A stretch of DNA of 33,091 bases. Source: Chloroflexota bacterium. GTDB taxonomy: Bacteria > Chloroflexota > Anaerolineae > Anaerolineales > Villigracilaceae. The stretch spans positions 1 to 33,091 of the forward strand of contig JACRMH010000050.1 in assembly GCA_016219545.1 (NCBI GenBank), given 5' to 3'. Of the stretch, positions 1 through 8,661 are shown piece by piece. The notes under the pieces were generated by a model. That model saw nothing but the letters and a program-made list of their open reading frames with translations. It had not been told where the DNA came from and did no database searches. The number at the start of each line of letters is the position of its first letter. Within the stretch, counting starts at the first letter, position 1. Position numbers and translations under genes: made by a program.

Positions 1-1
1 C

Positions 2-79
2 ATCAAACAGGTGCTGCACAAACTGAAAAAGATGGGTAAACTTGTTCACGGAAACCTTCTTTCTGGTTTGGGACCCTAA
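2..79 (+). CDS. possible C-terminal tail of an upstream gene (partial)
   Basis: The frame is open from the left window edge to a TAA at 77-79, giving a 25-residue lysine-rich tail. No family can be recognised from so short a piece. The stop codon lies inside the large hairpin at 51-107, which fits the end of a transcription unit. The open frame may also be chance. Confidence 0.25.
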   Translation: MKQVLHKLKKMGKLVHGNLLSGLGP

Positions 80-117
80 GCCCGTATAAACCAGTATAGA
101 AGGTTTCTTCCTTTTTG
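51..117 (+). terminator. long nested hairpin with T-rich tail
   Basis: GAAACCTTCT (51-60) pairs perfectly with AGAAGGTTTC (98-107). Inside it CTGGTTT (63-69) pairs with AAACCAG (88-94), and GGG (70-72) can pair with CCC (81-83). The 3' arm runs into a pyrimidine/T-rich stretch (104-117). This is most simply a Rho-independent terminator for the gene left of the window. It insulates the LacI promoter that starts 35 bp later. Confidence 0.65.
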
Positions 118-151
118 TCCGATTTTATGTCCGAAGATCAGGACAACTGTA

Positions 152-180
152 TTGACAATTCAAAAAATTCGTGGAATAAT
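152..180 (+). promoter_or_regulatory. sigma-70-type promoter of the lacI-type gene
   Basis: TTGACA at 152-157 is a perfect -35 box. AATAAT at 175-180 is a good -10 box, with the optimal 17-bp spacer. The predicted start of transcription (about 187) falls inside the palindromic operator at 186-205, so the regulator is probably autoregulated. Confidence 0.75.
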
Positions 181-185
181 ATGAG

Positions 186-222
186 TACCGGTAACGTTAC
201 CGGTATCAGTACCGGAAACTCA
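186..222 (+). promoter_or_regulatory. LacI-family operator O1 plus adjacent half site
   Basis: TACCGGTAACGTTACCGGTA (186-205) is a perfect 20-bp palindrome with the central CG typical of LacI-family operators. A further half site, TACCGGAAACTCAC, follows at 209-222, and nearly the same 14 bases close the second operator at 1304-1317. Binding would block transcription from the promoter at 152-180. The protein most likely to bind is the LacI homologue encoded 30 bp downstream. Confidence 0.8.
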
Positions 223-235
223 CCCACAAATCAAA

Positions 236-1252
236 ATGCGCAATAAAAAAAGAGCAGTGACGATCCAAAATGTTGCCAAAGCCGCAGGGGTTTCGGTTTC
301 GACTGTTTCCCGCGTTCTAAATGGGAAAGTTGATGTTGCCAGCGACACGCAAGATCGTATTCAAAAAGTCATCGCTAAACTCGGATACACATCGAACTTG
401 GCGGCCAGAAGCATGCGCAGTCACAAAAAGAACCTTATCGGTCTTGTTATTCCTGATATGATGCCTTATTCGGTTGAAATCCTTAAAGGTGTGAACCGGG
501 CAATTGAAGAATCGGATTTCGATCTACTGATCTACACAACGGGGAGCGCCCAAAAGAAGGGTACAGTTTTACACGAGCAGCATTATGTGTCACTATTAAA
601 TAATTCCATTACCGATGGCGCGATCATCGTAGCTTCTTCAGCCACAGAATTCATCACAGATGCTCCGATCGTGGCCGTGGATCCCCATGCAGTCAATCCC
701 AATTACCCATCCGTTCAGGGGATGAATTATCAGGGAGCCATGGAAGTCATGGAATACCTTATTGGGCTGGGTCATCGTCGAATTGGTTTTATCAGCGGAC
801 GTTCAGATATTAGCAGCGCTCAACGACGGTTGAAGGGATACCGGGATGGGTTAATGAAGGCCGGCATTGACATCAATGAAGAACTCATCATGCCAGGTGA
901 CTTTACCCAGAAGACAGCTTATAAATATGCGCGGGAATTGCTGCAAATGGACAACCCACCAACGGCAATTTTTACAGCCAATGATCAGTCCGCGCTGAGC
1001 GTGTTTCAAGCTGCTGAAGAGTTGAAGATACGCATCCCGGATGATGTTTCAGTTGTAGGGTTTGATAACATCTCGGAAGCCAGGCACCTGGGGCTTACAA
1101 CGGTTGACCAATTTCTAGAGGAAATGGGATACATATCAATACAAATGCTGGTTAAACTGATCAATAATGAATCGCTCGATGAGGAAGTTCATGAAATGAG
1201 AACAAAGTTGGTTGAACGAACTTCCTGTCGGAAATTGATCCAAACTGCCTAG
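236..1252 (+). CDS. LacI-family transcriptional regulator
   Basis: A 338-aa DNA-binding repressor of normal LacI length. The N-terminal helix-turn-helix (about residues 8-30, VAKAAGVSVSTVSRVLNGK) is canonical and is followed by the hinge helix (NLAARSMR). The rest is a periplasmic-binding-protein-like effector domain, with VVGFDNISEA near residue 275 and a TTVDQ segment, both typical of the family. It is the first gene of the sugar locus and sits between two copies of its presumed operator (186-205 and 1292-1311). It therefore probably represses both itself and the downstream ABC/glycosidase operon until a sugar ligand binds. The effector cannot be read from sequence; xylose, xylobiose or cellobiose are plausible from the neighbours. 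No strong ribosome-binding site precedes the ATG. Confidence 0.92.
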   Translation: MRNKKRAVTIQNVAKAAGVSVSTVSRVLNGKVDVASDTQDRIQKVIAKLGYTSNLAARSMRSHKKNLIGLVIPDMMPYSVEILKGVNRAIEESDFDLLIYTTGSAQKKGTVLHEQHYVSLLNNSITDGAIIVASSATEFITDAPIVAVDPHAVNPNYPSVQGMNYQGAMEVMEYLIGLGHRRIGFISGRSDISSAQRRLKGYRDGLMKAGIDINEELIMPGDFTQKTAYKYARELLQMDNPPTAIFTANDQSALSVFQAAEELKIRIPDDVSVVGFDNISEARHLGLTTVDQFLEEMGYISIQMLVKLINNESLDEEVHEMRTKLVERTSCRKLIQTA

Positions 1253-1263
1253 TTTTTTATGAT
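1235..1263 (+). promoter_or_regulatory. candidate promoter of the sugar operon
   Basis: TTGATC (1235-1240) and TATGAT (1258-1263) are spaced by 17 bp. The -35 box lies in the last codons of the regulator gene. Operator O2 is about 30 bp downstream of the -10, so a bound repressor would act as a block to initiation or early elongation. This is a reasonable match, not a proven site. Confidence 0.45.
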
Positions 1264-1291
1264 TGGGTAAGTGGATCTTTTTTTTCGCTAT

Positions 1292-1317
1292 TACCGGTAA
1301 CGATACCGAAAACTCAC
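1292..1317 (+). promoter_or_regulatory. LacI-family operator O2
   Basis: TACCGGTAACGATACCGAAA (1292-1311) matches O1 at 17 of 20 positions, keeps the central CG and differs mainly in the right half. It is followed by AACTCAC, as is the half site beside O1. It lies between the regulator gene and the binding-protein gene, where it would control the ABC/xylA/glycosidase operon. Confidence 0.75.
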
Positions 1318-1619
1318 AAAGATTCGACTGATAGGCTCTTGGCGTGAAGTGATAAAAATTTCATAATTGTCATTCACTCGTGATCGATAGCTTTCAGAAT
1401 TACACGAGATAAGTGAAAAATCATTATCAATTGAGATGTCTTTTCTGGTCAAGGAGGTGCTCTGAAAAATATATTTGAATAAAGCCATTGCTCGAAATGA
1501 GAGCGTCCGATATCCATGAAGGACACCGGACGCCATCGAGAGGAAACCCGCTCTCATGTCAATGTCAAGCGGAGTTCCAACTCGGAAATATACCATAATC
1601 ATTAAGGAGAATGAAGAAA
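1318..1619 (+). promoter_or_regulatory. long structured untranslated leader of the sugar operon
   Basis: This 300-base stretch has no convincing gene. ATGAGAGCG (1497-1505) is complementary to CGCTCTCAT (1549-1557). Inside it GCGTCCG (1503-1509) is complementary to CGGACGC (1527-1533). The two helices share GCG, so they can form one bulged stem or compete. An AAGGAGG (1451-1457) without a usable ATG nearby may be a decayed leader peptide. The AAGGAG used by the binding-protein gene is at 1604-1609. Confidence 0.45.
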
Positions 1620-3014
1620 ATGAAACGTTTATCTCTGATTTTGTCAGTATTAGTTACCTTGAGTATGTTACTGGCAGCATGCGGACCGGCCAAACCAAAA
1701 GAATTGGCTGGGACTCTTAATGTCTGGTCATTCACAAATGAAATCAAAACCATGGCTATTGCTTTTCAAGGCAAACACCCGGGAGTCAAAGTAGTTTACA
1801 CCATGATCCCGATGACCAATGGTGAATATCAAACCAAAGTAAAAGCAGCCGCTGGAACCGCCGACTCCCCTGATGTGGTTGCTTTGGAAGCTGCTTTTGT
1901 GAAAGAGTGGGTTGAGTCTGATCTTTTGGCTGATCTGAACGATTTGCTCCCTCTGACAAAAACCCTCAAGACCTACCCGGCTGTTGTTCAAGTTGGAACG
2001 AGCGATGGTGTGGCAAAAGGCTTCTCCTATCAAGCTACCCCTGGCGCTTTCTTCTTCCGCCGTAGTATTGCAAAAGAATGTCTTGGCACCGATGATCTCG
2101 TCAAAGTACAAGCCATGGTTGCTGACCTTGCTAAATTCGAGGATACTGCCGCCAAGATTAAGGCCTGCGGTACAGGCGACTACTATACGGTCGGAACCGG
2201 CGGTGAAATGTTCCTCCCCTTCCTGTCCAACCGTTCCAAGCCATGGATTGTTGATGACAAATTGGTTATCGACCCCAAGATCGTAGAATATGTTCATTTC
2301 GCAAAAATGATGCGCGATAATGGCTACGAATCCGGCGCAACTCAGTGGACTGAAGGCTGGTTTGCTGGCATGAATGATACCTTGAAGGATGCCAACGGCA
2401 CTCCTAAGAAAGTCTTTAGCTACTTCCTCCCCACTTGGGGTCTGCCTTACGTTTTGAGCCCCAACTCCACTCCCAAAGATGGAGGTGCTGGCACCGGTGG
2501 TGACTGGGCAATGATCAACGGGCCCATGTCATATCAATGGGGCGGTACCTGGGTCGGCGCAATGAAAAGCAGTCCGAACAGTGAATTGGCCAAGGAATTT
2601 GTCAAATTCGTTGCGCTTGACGAAGAGAACCTGACCAATTGGGCCACGGGTGTTTACACCAATGCATACCTGAAAGCCATTGACCCGACCACACCCGATG
2701 ACCAGGCACAGGCTGCCGGAGACTTCGTCTCCAGCCAACTCGTGGTTGAAAAGATCACAGCCAGTTTTGATAATTCCACATTGGCCACTTTCCTCGGCGG
2801 TGAGAATTCCTACGGAGCCTTTGCCCAAGCTGCACCGAGCGTCAATGGCGCCTTATTGACCGGTTCAGATGATGCAATTCAGCGCGCTCTCAATGATCCG
2901 CTGGCTGCCTACCTCAGTGGGACCATGACCGAAGCGGAAATGTGGGCCGCATGGTTGGACGCAGTTCGGAATGAATTCCCCGATCTGATCATTCCCGAGC
3001 CCCCTGTAAAATAG
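1620..3014 (+). CDS. sugar ABC transporter substrate-binding lipoprotein
   Basis: An extracellular solute-binding protein of family 1 (MalE-like), about 464 aa, anchored outside the membrane and delivering sugars to the permeases encoded next. A lipoprotein signal peptide is obvious, with a basic start, a hydrophobic core and the lipobox LLAAC, where cysteine is the lipidated residue. The mature start (LNVWSFTNE) is typical of the family. I chose the ATG at 1620 because AAGGAG ends at 1609, 10 bases upstream; the in-frame ATG at 1611 would leave only one base of spacing. The ligand is probably an oligosaccharide, given the neighbouring xylose and cellobiose enzymes. The gene is separated from the permeases by a strong stem-loop, as is common where the binding protein must be made in excess. 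Confidence 0.92.
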   Translation: MKRLSLILSVLVTLSMLLAACGPAKPKELAGTLNVWSFTNEIKTMAIAFQGKHPGVKVVYTMIPMTNGEYQTKVKAAAGTADSPDVVALEAAFVKEWVESDLLADLNDLLPLTKTLKTYPAVVQVGTSDGVAKGFSYQATPGAFFFRRSIAKECLGTDDLVKVQAMVADLAKFEDTAAKIKACGTGDYYTVGTGGEMFLPFLSNRSKPWIVDDKLVIDPKIVEYVHFAKMMRDNGYESGATQWTEGWFAGMNDTLKDANGTPKKVFSYFLPTWGLPYVLSPNSTPKDGGAGTGGDWAMINGPMSYQWGGTWVGAMKSSPNSELAKEFVKFVALDEENLTNWATGVYTNAYLKAIDPTTPDDQAQAAGDFVSSQLVVEKITASFDNSTLATFLGGENSYGAFAQAAPSVNGALLTGSDDAIQRALNDPLAAYLSGTMTEAEMWAAWLDAVRNEFPDLIIPEPPVK

Positions 3015-3033
3015 TTTTGTTGTAGAAAGTTAA

Positions 3034-3068
3034 GTGGGTCAGTGTGTTGTTGAAATACACTGACCCAC
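3034..3068 (+). promoter_or_regulatory. intercistronic stem-loop between binding protein and permeases
   Basis: GTGGGTCAGTGT (3034-3045) pairs perfectly with ACACTGACCCAC (3057-3068): 12 bp with an 11-base loop. No T-run follows, so it is more likely a partial terminator or a 3' stabiliser of the binding-protein mRNA than a full stop, like the malE-malF spacer structures of other sugar operons. Confidence 0.7.
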
Positions 3069-3133
3069 CCATATAACCAAACTACATTCCAACAAATGGC
3101 TGCATCCAGGTCTTATCACGAAACGGAGTCAAT

Positions 3134-4090
3134 ATGAATCTTGCCAAGTTCAAGAAAATTCCCACCGGATATTTGTTTCTTGCGCCGTTCATTCTTGGCT
3201 TTCTTGTCTTTGGTTTGTATCCAGTTGTGAACACATTGGCGCTTAGTTTTACGGATACAACCTTGATGTCCGGAGGCGGCCATTTCATTTGGTTCAACAA
3301 CTTTAAACGCTTATTTGCCGACGAAGTTTTTCTAAGAGCTGTGGGGAATACTTGGTTGATCTGGATATTAAATTTTATTCCCCAGATCGGTATCGCGTTG
3401 TTATTATCCGTTCTATTCACAAGTGCCCGTCTCAAGATCAAGGCAGTCGGAGTGTGGCGGGCAATATATTATTTGCCAAACCTGCTCATGCCGGCTGCAG
3501 TGGCGGCCTTGTTTAATGCATTATTTGCCTATTATGGGCCTGTAAATCAGTTCATGGTCAGGGCTGGATTCTTGAGTGAAGCCATGCGTTTTTTGGAATC
3601 GATTGTAGTTACACGCGGACTGGTGGTCTTCATCCAGTGGTGGACATGGTTTGGGCAAACAATGATCATCTTGATGGCCGGGATGACCTCGATCCCCCTT
3701 CCGCTTTATGAAGCTGCCATGGTGGATGGCGCGAGCGTTTGGCAAATGTTCAGGCGCATTACACTTCCGCTCTTGAAGCCCATTTTGATCTTTATCTTCG
3801 TTACTTCACTCGTGGGCGGTATGCAGATGTTTGACATCCCATTCCTGTTGACGGATGGCAGAGGCTCTCCATTAAGTTCGATTCAAACGAACAACATCTT
3901 AATGTATATGAAGTTCGCCAGCAGTAAGGGACATATCGGGGCTGCCTCGTCGGTTGGCGTACTGATCTTCATCATGACCAGTATCTGCGCCCTGGGCATC
4001 TTCTACTTCCTGCGTGATAAAGATATGGATGAGATAAAGCCGGCCCAAAAGTCGCTTTTCAAAAAGAACACAGCGAGGTCGCAGTCATGA
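3134..4090 (+). CDS. sugar ABC transporter permease (MalF-like)
   Basis: A 318-aa inner-membrane permease of the binding-protein-dependent (MalF/UgpA) family. It has six predicted hydrophobic segments, beginning with YLFLAPFILGFLVFGLYP. The cytoplasmic EAA loop (EAAMVDGASVWQMFRRITLP, about residues 195-215) is the docking site for the ATPase. It pairs with the next gene to make the transmembrane channel, and the two overlap by ATGA at 4087-4090, which implies translational coupling. An ATG preceded by CGGAG fixes the start. No ATP-binding subunit is encoded in the cluster, so a shared MsiK-type ATPase from elsewhere is likely to energise it. Confidence 0.93.
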   Translation: MNLAKFKKIPTGYLFLAPFILGFLVFGLYPVVNTLALSFTDTTLMSGGGHFIWFNNFKRLFADEVFLRAVGNTWLIWILNFIPQIGIALLLSVLFTSARLKIKAVGVWRAIYYLPNLLMPAAVAALFNALFAYYGPVNQFMVRAGFLSEAMRFLESIVVTRGLVVFIQWWTWFGQTMIILMAGMTSIPLPLYEAAMVDGASVWQMFRRITLPLLKPILIFIFVTSLVGGMQMFDIPFLLTDGRGSPLSSIQTNNILMYMKFASSKGHIGAASSVGVLIFIMTSICALGIFYFLRDKDMDEIKPAQKSLFKKNTARSQS

Positions 4091-4929
4091 ACAACTATAA
4101 ATTTGGCACCTATGTGATGCGCTTTTTTGTCTACAGCCTGCTGTTTTTCTTATTGATCCTCACCATCGTTCCGATCTGGTTATTGATCGTGAACGCAACC
4201 CGTTCGACCACCGAAATTCAACAGGGCATCAGCATGTTGCCAAGCACACACCTGTTTGAAAATTACCGCCTATTGATCAGCAAAGGATTGAACCTGCCGA
4301 GAGGTTTTGCGAACAGCCTGTTTCTCGCAGTCTCATCAACCGCCATTACGGTTTACTTTTCATTGTTGACGGCCTACGGCGTGGTGGTTTATGAGTTCAA
4401 AGGTAAAAAACTGTTTTCCAACTTTATCGTTGTATTGGTCATGATCACCATGCAGCTTTCCATCATTGGTTTCTATCAATACATGTCAAAATTGGGGCTT
4501 ACCGATAATTACGCATCCCTGATTCTGCCTTTGATCGCGAACGCTGGTTCAGTTTTCTTTGGCAAACAATACCTTGAAGCAATGGTGATCCATGATCTGA
4601 TTGATGCCGGCAGGATCGATGGCGCCAGCGAATTAGGCATCTTTCACACCATCATGTTACCTCTTGCAATTCCGGGTGCTGTGACCATGGGCATTTTTGC
4701 ATTTGTCGCGTCCTGGAATAATTTCTTCACCCCCTTCATCCTGATCTCATCCATCGAAAAATACACACTGCCGATGCTGGTGCAAACCCTGCGCGGCGAT
4801 GTCTATCGGACCGAATACGGCGCGATCTATCTGGGACTTGCCCTGACCATCGTACCGATCATTATCATTTATGCGATCTTTTCCCGTTACATCATTAGTG
4901 GTATTGCCTTGGGCGCAGTAAAAGAATAA
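4087..4929 (+). CDS. sugar ABC transporter permease (MalG-like)
   Basis: A 280-aa partner permease of the MalG/UgpE type. The N-terminal hydrophobic segment (residues about 10-35) is followed by a periplasmic stretch and further transmembrane helices. The EAA loop is present (DAGRIDGASELGIFHTIMLP, about residues 173-192), and the C-terminus ends in a short cytoplasmic tail typical of MalG. It overlaps the upstream permease by four bases. It should form a heterodimeric channel with that protein for sugars delivered by the lipoprotein encoded at 1620-3014. Confidence 0.93.
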   Translation: MNNYKFGTYVMRFFVYSLLFFLLILTIVPIWLLIVNATRSTTEIQQGISMLPSTHLFENYRLLISKGLNLPRGFANSLFLAVSSTAITVYFSLLTAYGVVVYEFKGKKLFSNFIVVLVMITMQLSIIGFYQYMSKLGLTDNYASLILPLIANAGSVFFGKQYLEAMVIHDLIDAGRIDGASELGIFHTIMLPLAIPGAVTMGIFAFVASWNNFFTPFILISSIEKYTLPMLVQTLRGDVYRTEYGAIYLGLALTIVPIIIIYAIFSRYIISGIALGAVKE

Positions 4930-5010
4930 CAAACAATTGCGCACCGAATCATTTTTCTTTACACCTGCATTTTCAAAATAGTTTTCTCTCCACTCCTCTC
5001 CTTTTGTACC

Positions 5011-5036
5011 CCTCACCTCCCTCGCGGGAGGTGAGG
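5011..5036 (+). repeat. perfect 11-bp palindromic hairpin between permease and xylA
   Basis: CCTCACCTCCC (5011-5021) pairs with GGGAGGTGAGG (5026-5036) around a four-base TCGC loop. No T-run follows. It sits in a 160-bp spacer before xylose isomerase and looks like a REP-type palindrome or a processing/stability hairpin splitting transport genes from catabolic genes. A similar sequence (GGGCGAGG...CCTCACCC) occurs inside the GH94 gene at 11422-11440. Confidence 0.6.
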
Positions 5037-5089
5037 CAAGGACGGGTGTTTATCAACTACGCAACATCACAAATTATAGGAGCAAATTC

Positions 5090-6256
5090 ATGCCTGACTA
5101 TTTCCCCAAACCCGAAAATAAATTCACATTTGGATTATGGACCGTCGGCAATCGCGGCGCAGACCCATTTGGATCTGCAACCCGCGATCATAAATCTCCC
5201 GCCGAGTTGGTACGCCTGCTTGGAGAAGTCGGCGCGTATGGAGTGAACTTCCACGATAACGACCTCATCCCCATTGACGCGACTCCTGCTGAAGCTGATG
5301 CCATCAAAAAGGATTTCCGCAAAGCGCTCGCCGATACCGGATTGGTCGTTCCCATGGCAACCACCAATTTATTCAGCGACCCGATCTTCAAAGACGGTGC
5401 ATTCACATCCAACGATTCCAAGGTCCGTGCTTATGCACTGCAGAAAACCATGAATGCCATTGACCTTGGTGTTGAATTCGGCGCAAAGACTTATGTCTTC
5501 TGGGGAGGACGTGAAGGCACCGAAACAGATTCAGGCAAGAGCGCAGTCGAGTCCATCAAACGTTCACGCGAAGCGATGAATTTCCTGTGTGAATATGCTC
5601 TCGACAAAAAATACAACTTAAAATTCGCTCTCGAAGCCAAGCCCAACGAACCGCGCGGTGACATCTACAACCCAACCACGGGTCACATGCTGGCTTTCAT
5701 CGCCACGCTTGACCATCCTGAAATGGTGGGCGTTAATCCCGAAGTGGCACACGAACACATGGCGGGGATCAATTTCATGCATGGTGTCGCTCAAGCATGG
5801 GAAGCCGGCAAACTCTTTCACATTGACCTCAACGATCAGTACCCCGGCCGCTACGACCAGGATCTGCGTTTTGGCTCGCGTGATATCAAAGCCGCATTCT
5901 ATCTTGTCAAATTCCTTGAGGATGTGAAATACGATGGCTCGCGTCACTTCGATGCGCACGCCTACCGGACCGAAGACTTCGACGGCGTCAAGGATTTTGC
6001 GCGCGGATGTATGCGGACTTATCTCATTCTCAAAGAAAAAGCCGCACAATTTAATGCAGACAAGGAAGTGCAGTCCTTACTAGCCGAGATCAACACAGAC
6101 GACGGTTCGATGAATCAATATTTTGGAAAATACAGCTCTCAGAAGTCCGCCGCGCTTAAGGCACAATCTTTTGATCGCTCAGCAATTGCCAAACGCGGAT
6201 TGAAATATGAACGTCTCGACCAGTTGACCGTTGATATATTGCTTGGCACAAAATAA
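5090..6256 (+). CDS. xylA: xylose isomerase (group I)
   Basis: A cytoplasmic enzyme converting D-xylose to D-xylulose, 388 aa, the length of the shorter (group I, actinobacterial-type) isomerases. Catalytic His55 and Asp58 lie in NFHDND. The divalent-metal ligands follow in order: Glu182 and Lys184 in [11 protein letters not shown], Glu218 and His221 in [11 protein letters not shown], Asp246, Asp256 and Asp258 in [16 protein letters not shown], and Asp287 in [14 protein letters not shown] at 5078-5082 supports the ATG. With xylulokinase (9552-11048) it forms the complete isomerase route to xylulose-5-phosphate. Its place in the operon argues that the imported sugar contains xylose. Confidence 0.96.
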   Translation: MPDYFPKPENKFTFGLWTVGNRGADPFGSATRDHKSPAELVRLLGEVGAYGVNFHDNDLIPIDATPAEADAIKKDFRKALADTGLVVPMATTNLFSDPIFKDGAFTSNDSKVRAYALQKTMNAIDLGVEFGAKTYVFWGGREGTETDSGKSAVESIKRSREAMNFLCEYALDKKYNLKFALEAKPNEPRGDIYNPTTGHMLAFIATLDHPEMVGVNPEVAHEHMAGINFMHGVAQAWEAGKLFHIDLNDQYPGRYDQDLRFGSRDIKAAFYLVKFLEDVKYDGSRHFDAHAYRTEDFDGVKDFARGCMRTYLILKEKAAQFNADKEVQSLLAEINTDDGSMNQYFGKYSSQKSAALKAQSFDRSAIAKRGLKYERLDQLTVDILLGTK

Positions 6257-6293
6257 ATGAAAATGCAGTTATTACAAAATTGAGAGTCTTATC

Positions 6294-8603
6294 GTGAACA
6301 ACAAACAGCGCGTAAAACTTCTACTCGAAAAAATGACCCTGGATGAAAAACTCGCCCAGCTTGGTTCTGTCTGGATGTATGAATTACAAACGCAGGGCGA
6401 ATTGGATCAGAAAAAAATAGAAGAAAAATTCAAACACGGACTTGGACAGATCACGCGTATCGCAGGCGCATCCACACTTGACCCTGTCAACGCGGCAAAA
6501 AGCGCTAACCGATTGCAAAAATTTCTCGTTGAAAATACCCGGCTCGGCATCCCCGCAATTGTTCATGAAGAGTGCTGTTCGGGCGCGATGATCCTTGGCG
6601 GCACGATGTTCCCTCAAATGCTTGGGCTTGCGAGCACCTTCCAACCCGAGCTCGCCGAACACATGACCACCGCCATTCGCAAACAACTGCGCGCGATTGG
6701 CGCACATCAGGGACTCGCACCCGTGTTGGATATTTCGCGCGACTCGCGTTGGGGGCGCGTTGAAGAAACCTTTGGCGAAGACCCAACGCTCGTCAGTCAC
6801 TTCGGCATGTCTTATATCAAAGGCTTGCAAAGTGAAGATCTTAAAAACGGCGTGATGGCAACGGGCAAACATTTCATTGGTCACAGCCTCAGTCAGGGCG
6901 GACTCAACTGCGGACCTGTTCACATGGGGATGCGCGATGTTTATGATATTTATCTCGCTCCTTTTCAGGCCGCCATCCGCGACGCAAAACTTGCTTCCAT
7001 TATGAATTCATATCCCGAACTGGATGGAGAAGTGGTTGCTGCTTCGCGCCGAATCCTCACTGACCTTTTGCGCGATGAGCTCGGCTTCGATGGGCTTGTA
7101 GTTTCTGATTACGAAGCCGTGTTGATGATCCACACCTTCCACAACGTGGCTGCGGATAAATCCATCGCCGGAAGATTGGCGCTCACCGCAGGCATTGACG
7201 TTGAACTCCCGACCATCGCCTGCTATGGAGATGCGCTTCACTCTGCGCTGGAAACTGGTGACTTGAATCTGGAGACAGTGGATTTATCTGTGGGGCGTCA
7301 CCTGCAAAAGAAGTTCGAACTTGGCTTGTTCGAGAATCCCTACGTGGATGAAGATCGCGTGCTCGAAGTTTTTGAAACTCCTGAAAACCGCGGTCTTGCC
7401 CGTGAGATCGCAACCCAAAGCATGGTCTTGTTGAAAAATGACGGGCTTCTGCCATTGAAAAAAAACACTAAGACGCTCGCGGTGATTGGTCCCAATGCGG
7501 ATAATGGACGAAATCAACTTGGCGATTATTCCTATGCCGCCACCATGGAATTACTGCAATTCCAGAAACCAGAAGATTCAAACTTTGTGAATGTTGATGC
7601 GCAACTCATCGCACAGCACGATGTTGAAATCGTCACGGTTTTGGATGGCATCAAGAAACACGTTTCTTCAGATACGAAAGTCTTTTCTGCGCATGGATGT
7701 GAAAACCTAGGCAATGACACATCGAGCCTCGAAGAAGCCCTGAATGCAGCCAAACAAGCAGACATCGTCGTGTTGGTATTGGGCGATCATTCGGGACTCG
7801 TACCTCTGTGTACCACAGGTGAAACCCGCGACAGTGCCGATCTAAAACTTCCCGGAGTTCAAGAAGAATTGGCTCGCGCGATTATCGCAGTTGGAAAACC
7901 TGTTGTGGTTGTGTTGGTGAATGGGCGTCCGTTTGCCATGCCCTGGCTGGCAGAAAATGCGAATGCGATCCTTGAAGCATGGCTGCCTGGCGAAGAAGGC
8001 GGGAACGCCGTTGCTGATATTTTGTTTGGAGATAAAAACCCTGGCGGGAAATTGCCCATTTCATTTCCTCGTTCTGTGGGGCAGGTTCCAATTTTCTATA
8101 ATGTCAAACCTTCCGGCATGAAATCCAATTGGTACGTGGATTATGTTAACGAAAAGGTCACGCCTTTATATTCATTTGGGCATGGGTTAAGTTACACAAA
8201 ATTCGAGTACAGAGACCTGTCCATAGACAAGAAACAGGCTGCAGGTGGCGAGACCGTGGATATATCGCTCAAAGTCAAAAACATTGGCGAAGTCGCCGGT
8301 GATGAAGTTGTCCAACTTTATATCCGCGACGAGTATGCATCCCTGCCGCGCCCGGTCAAAGAGTTGAAGGGGTATCAGCGAATCAATTTGAAGCCGAATG
8401 AAGAGCGCAGTCTCACCTTCCATCTGCCGGTGAACCAGCTCGCGTTTTATAACGAAGGATTGGATTTGACGGTTGAGGAGGGCAAAATTCAGATCATGCT
8501 CGGTAGTTCATCGGATGATATTCGACTGCAAAGTGAGTTTGAAATTACAAACACGTCCCGCGTCAAGGACCGTGTGTTTGTCTGTCCTGTGACGGTGAGT
8601 TGA
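6294..8603 (+). CDS. glycoside hydrolase family 3 beta-glucosidase/beta-xylosidase
   Basis: A 769-aa retaining glycosidase with the usual three parts: a GH3 N-terminal barrel (about 15-330), a GH3 C-terminal alpha/beta domain (about 385-620) and a fibronectin-III-like end (about 660-740). The nucleophile is Asp272 in GLVVSDYEAV. GKHF (191-194) and SRWGRVEETFGEDP (151-164) are family motifs. There is no signal peptide, so it should act in the cytosol on imported oligosaccharides. It starts with GTG and only a weak GAGAG lies upstream. The neighbouring xylA and xylB favour beta-xylosidase activity, while the GH94 and GH1 genes would fit beta-glucosidase; dual activity is common and cannot be resolved here. 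Confidence 0.92.
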   Translation: MNNKQRVKLLLEKMTLDEKLAQLGSVWMYELQTQGELDQKKIEEKFKHGLGQITRIAGASTLDPVNAAKSANRLQKFLVENTRLGIPAIVHEECCSGAMILGGTMFPQMLGLASTFQPELAEHMTTAIRKQLRAIGAHQGLAPVLDISRDSRWGRVEETFGEDPTLVSHFGMSYIKGLQSEDLKNGVMATGKHFIGHSLSQGGLNCGPVHMGMRDVYDIYLAPFQAAIRDAKLASIMNSYPELDGEVVAASRRILTDLLRDELGFDGLVVSDYEAVLMIHTFHNVAADKSIAGRLALTAGIDVELPTIACYGDALHSALETGDLNLETVDLSVGRHLQKKFELGLFENPYVDEDRVLEVFETPENRGLAREIATQSMVLLKNDGLLPLKKNTKTLAVIGPNADNGRNQLGDYSYAATMELLQFQKPEDSNFVNVDAQLIAQHDVEIVTVLDGIKKHVSSDTKVFSAHGCENLGNDTSSLEEALNAAKQADIVVLVLGDHSGLVPLCTTGETRDSADLKLPGVQEELARAIIAVGKPVVVVLVNGRPFAMPWLAENANAILEAWLPGEEGGNAVADILFGDKNPGGKLPISFPRSVGQVPIFYNVKPSGMKSNWYVDYVNEKVTPLYSFGHGLSYTKFEYRDLSIDKKQAAGGETVDISLKVKNIGEVAGDEVVQLYIRDEYASLPRPVKELKGYQRINLKPNEERSLTFHLPVNQLAFYNEGLDLTVEEGKIQIMLGSSSDDIRLQSEFEITNTSRVKDRVFVCPVTVS

Positions 8604-8661
8604 GTTGCTGAGTGCGTGCATTTTTCTTTTGGTGGATTAAATAAATTTGGAGCTTGTATTA

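Noticed and set aside
1451..1485. Leader peptide after AAGGAGG
   Set aside because: Only CTG or GTG starts are available, and they give two to six codons; there is no evidence of translation.
1728..2297. 189-aa open frame on the minus strand
   Set aside because: It is fully antisense to the binding-protein gene, which has clear family features. Similar antisense frames over xylA, GH3, xylB and the aspartase gene were set aside for the same reason.
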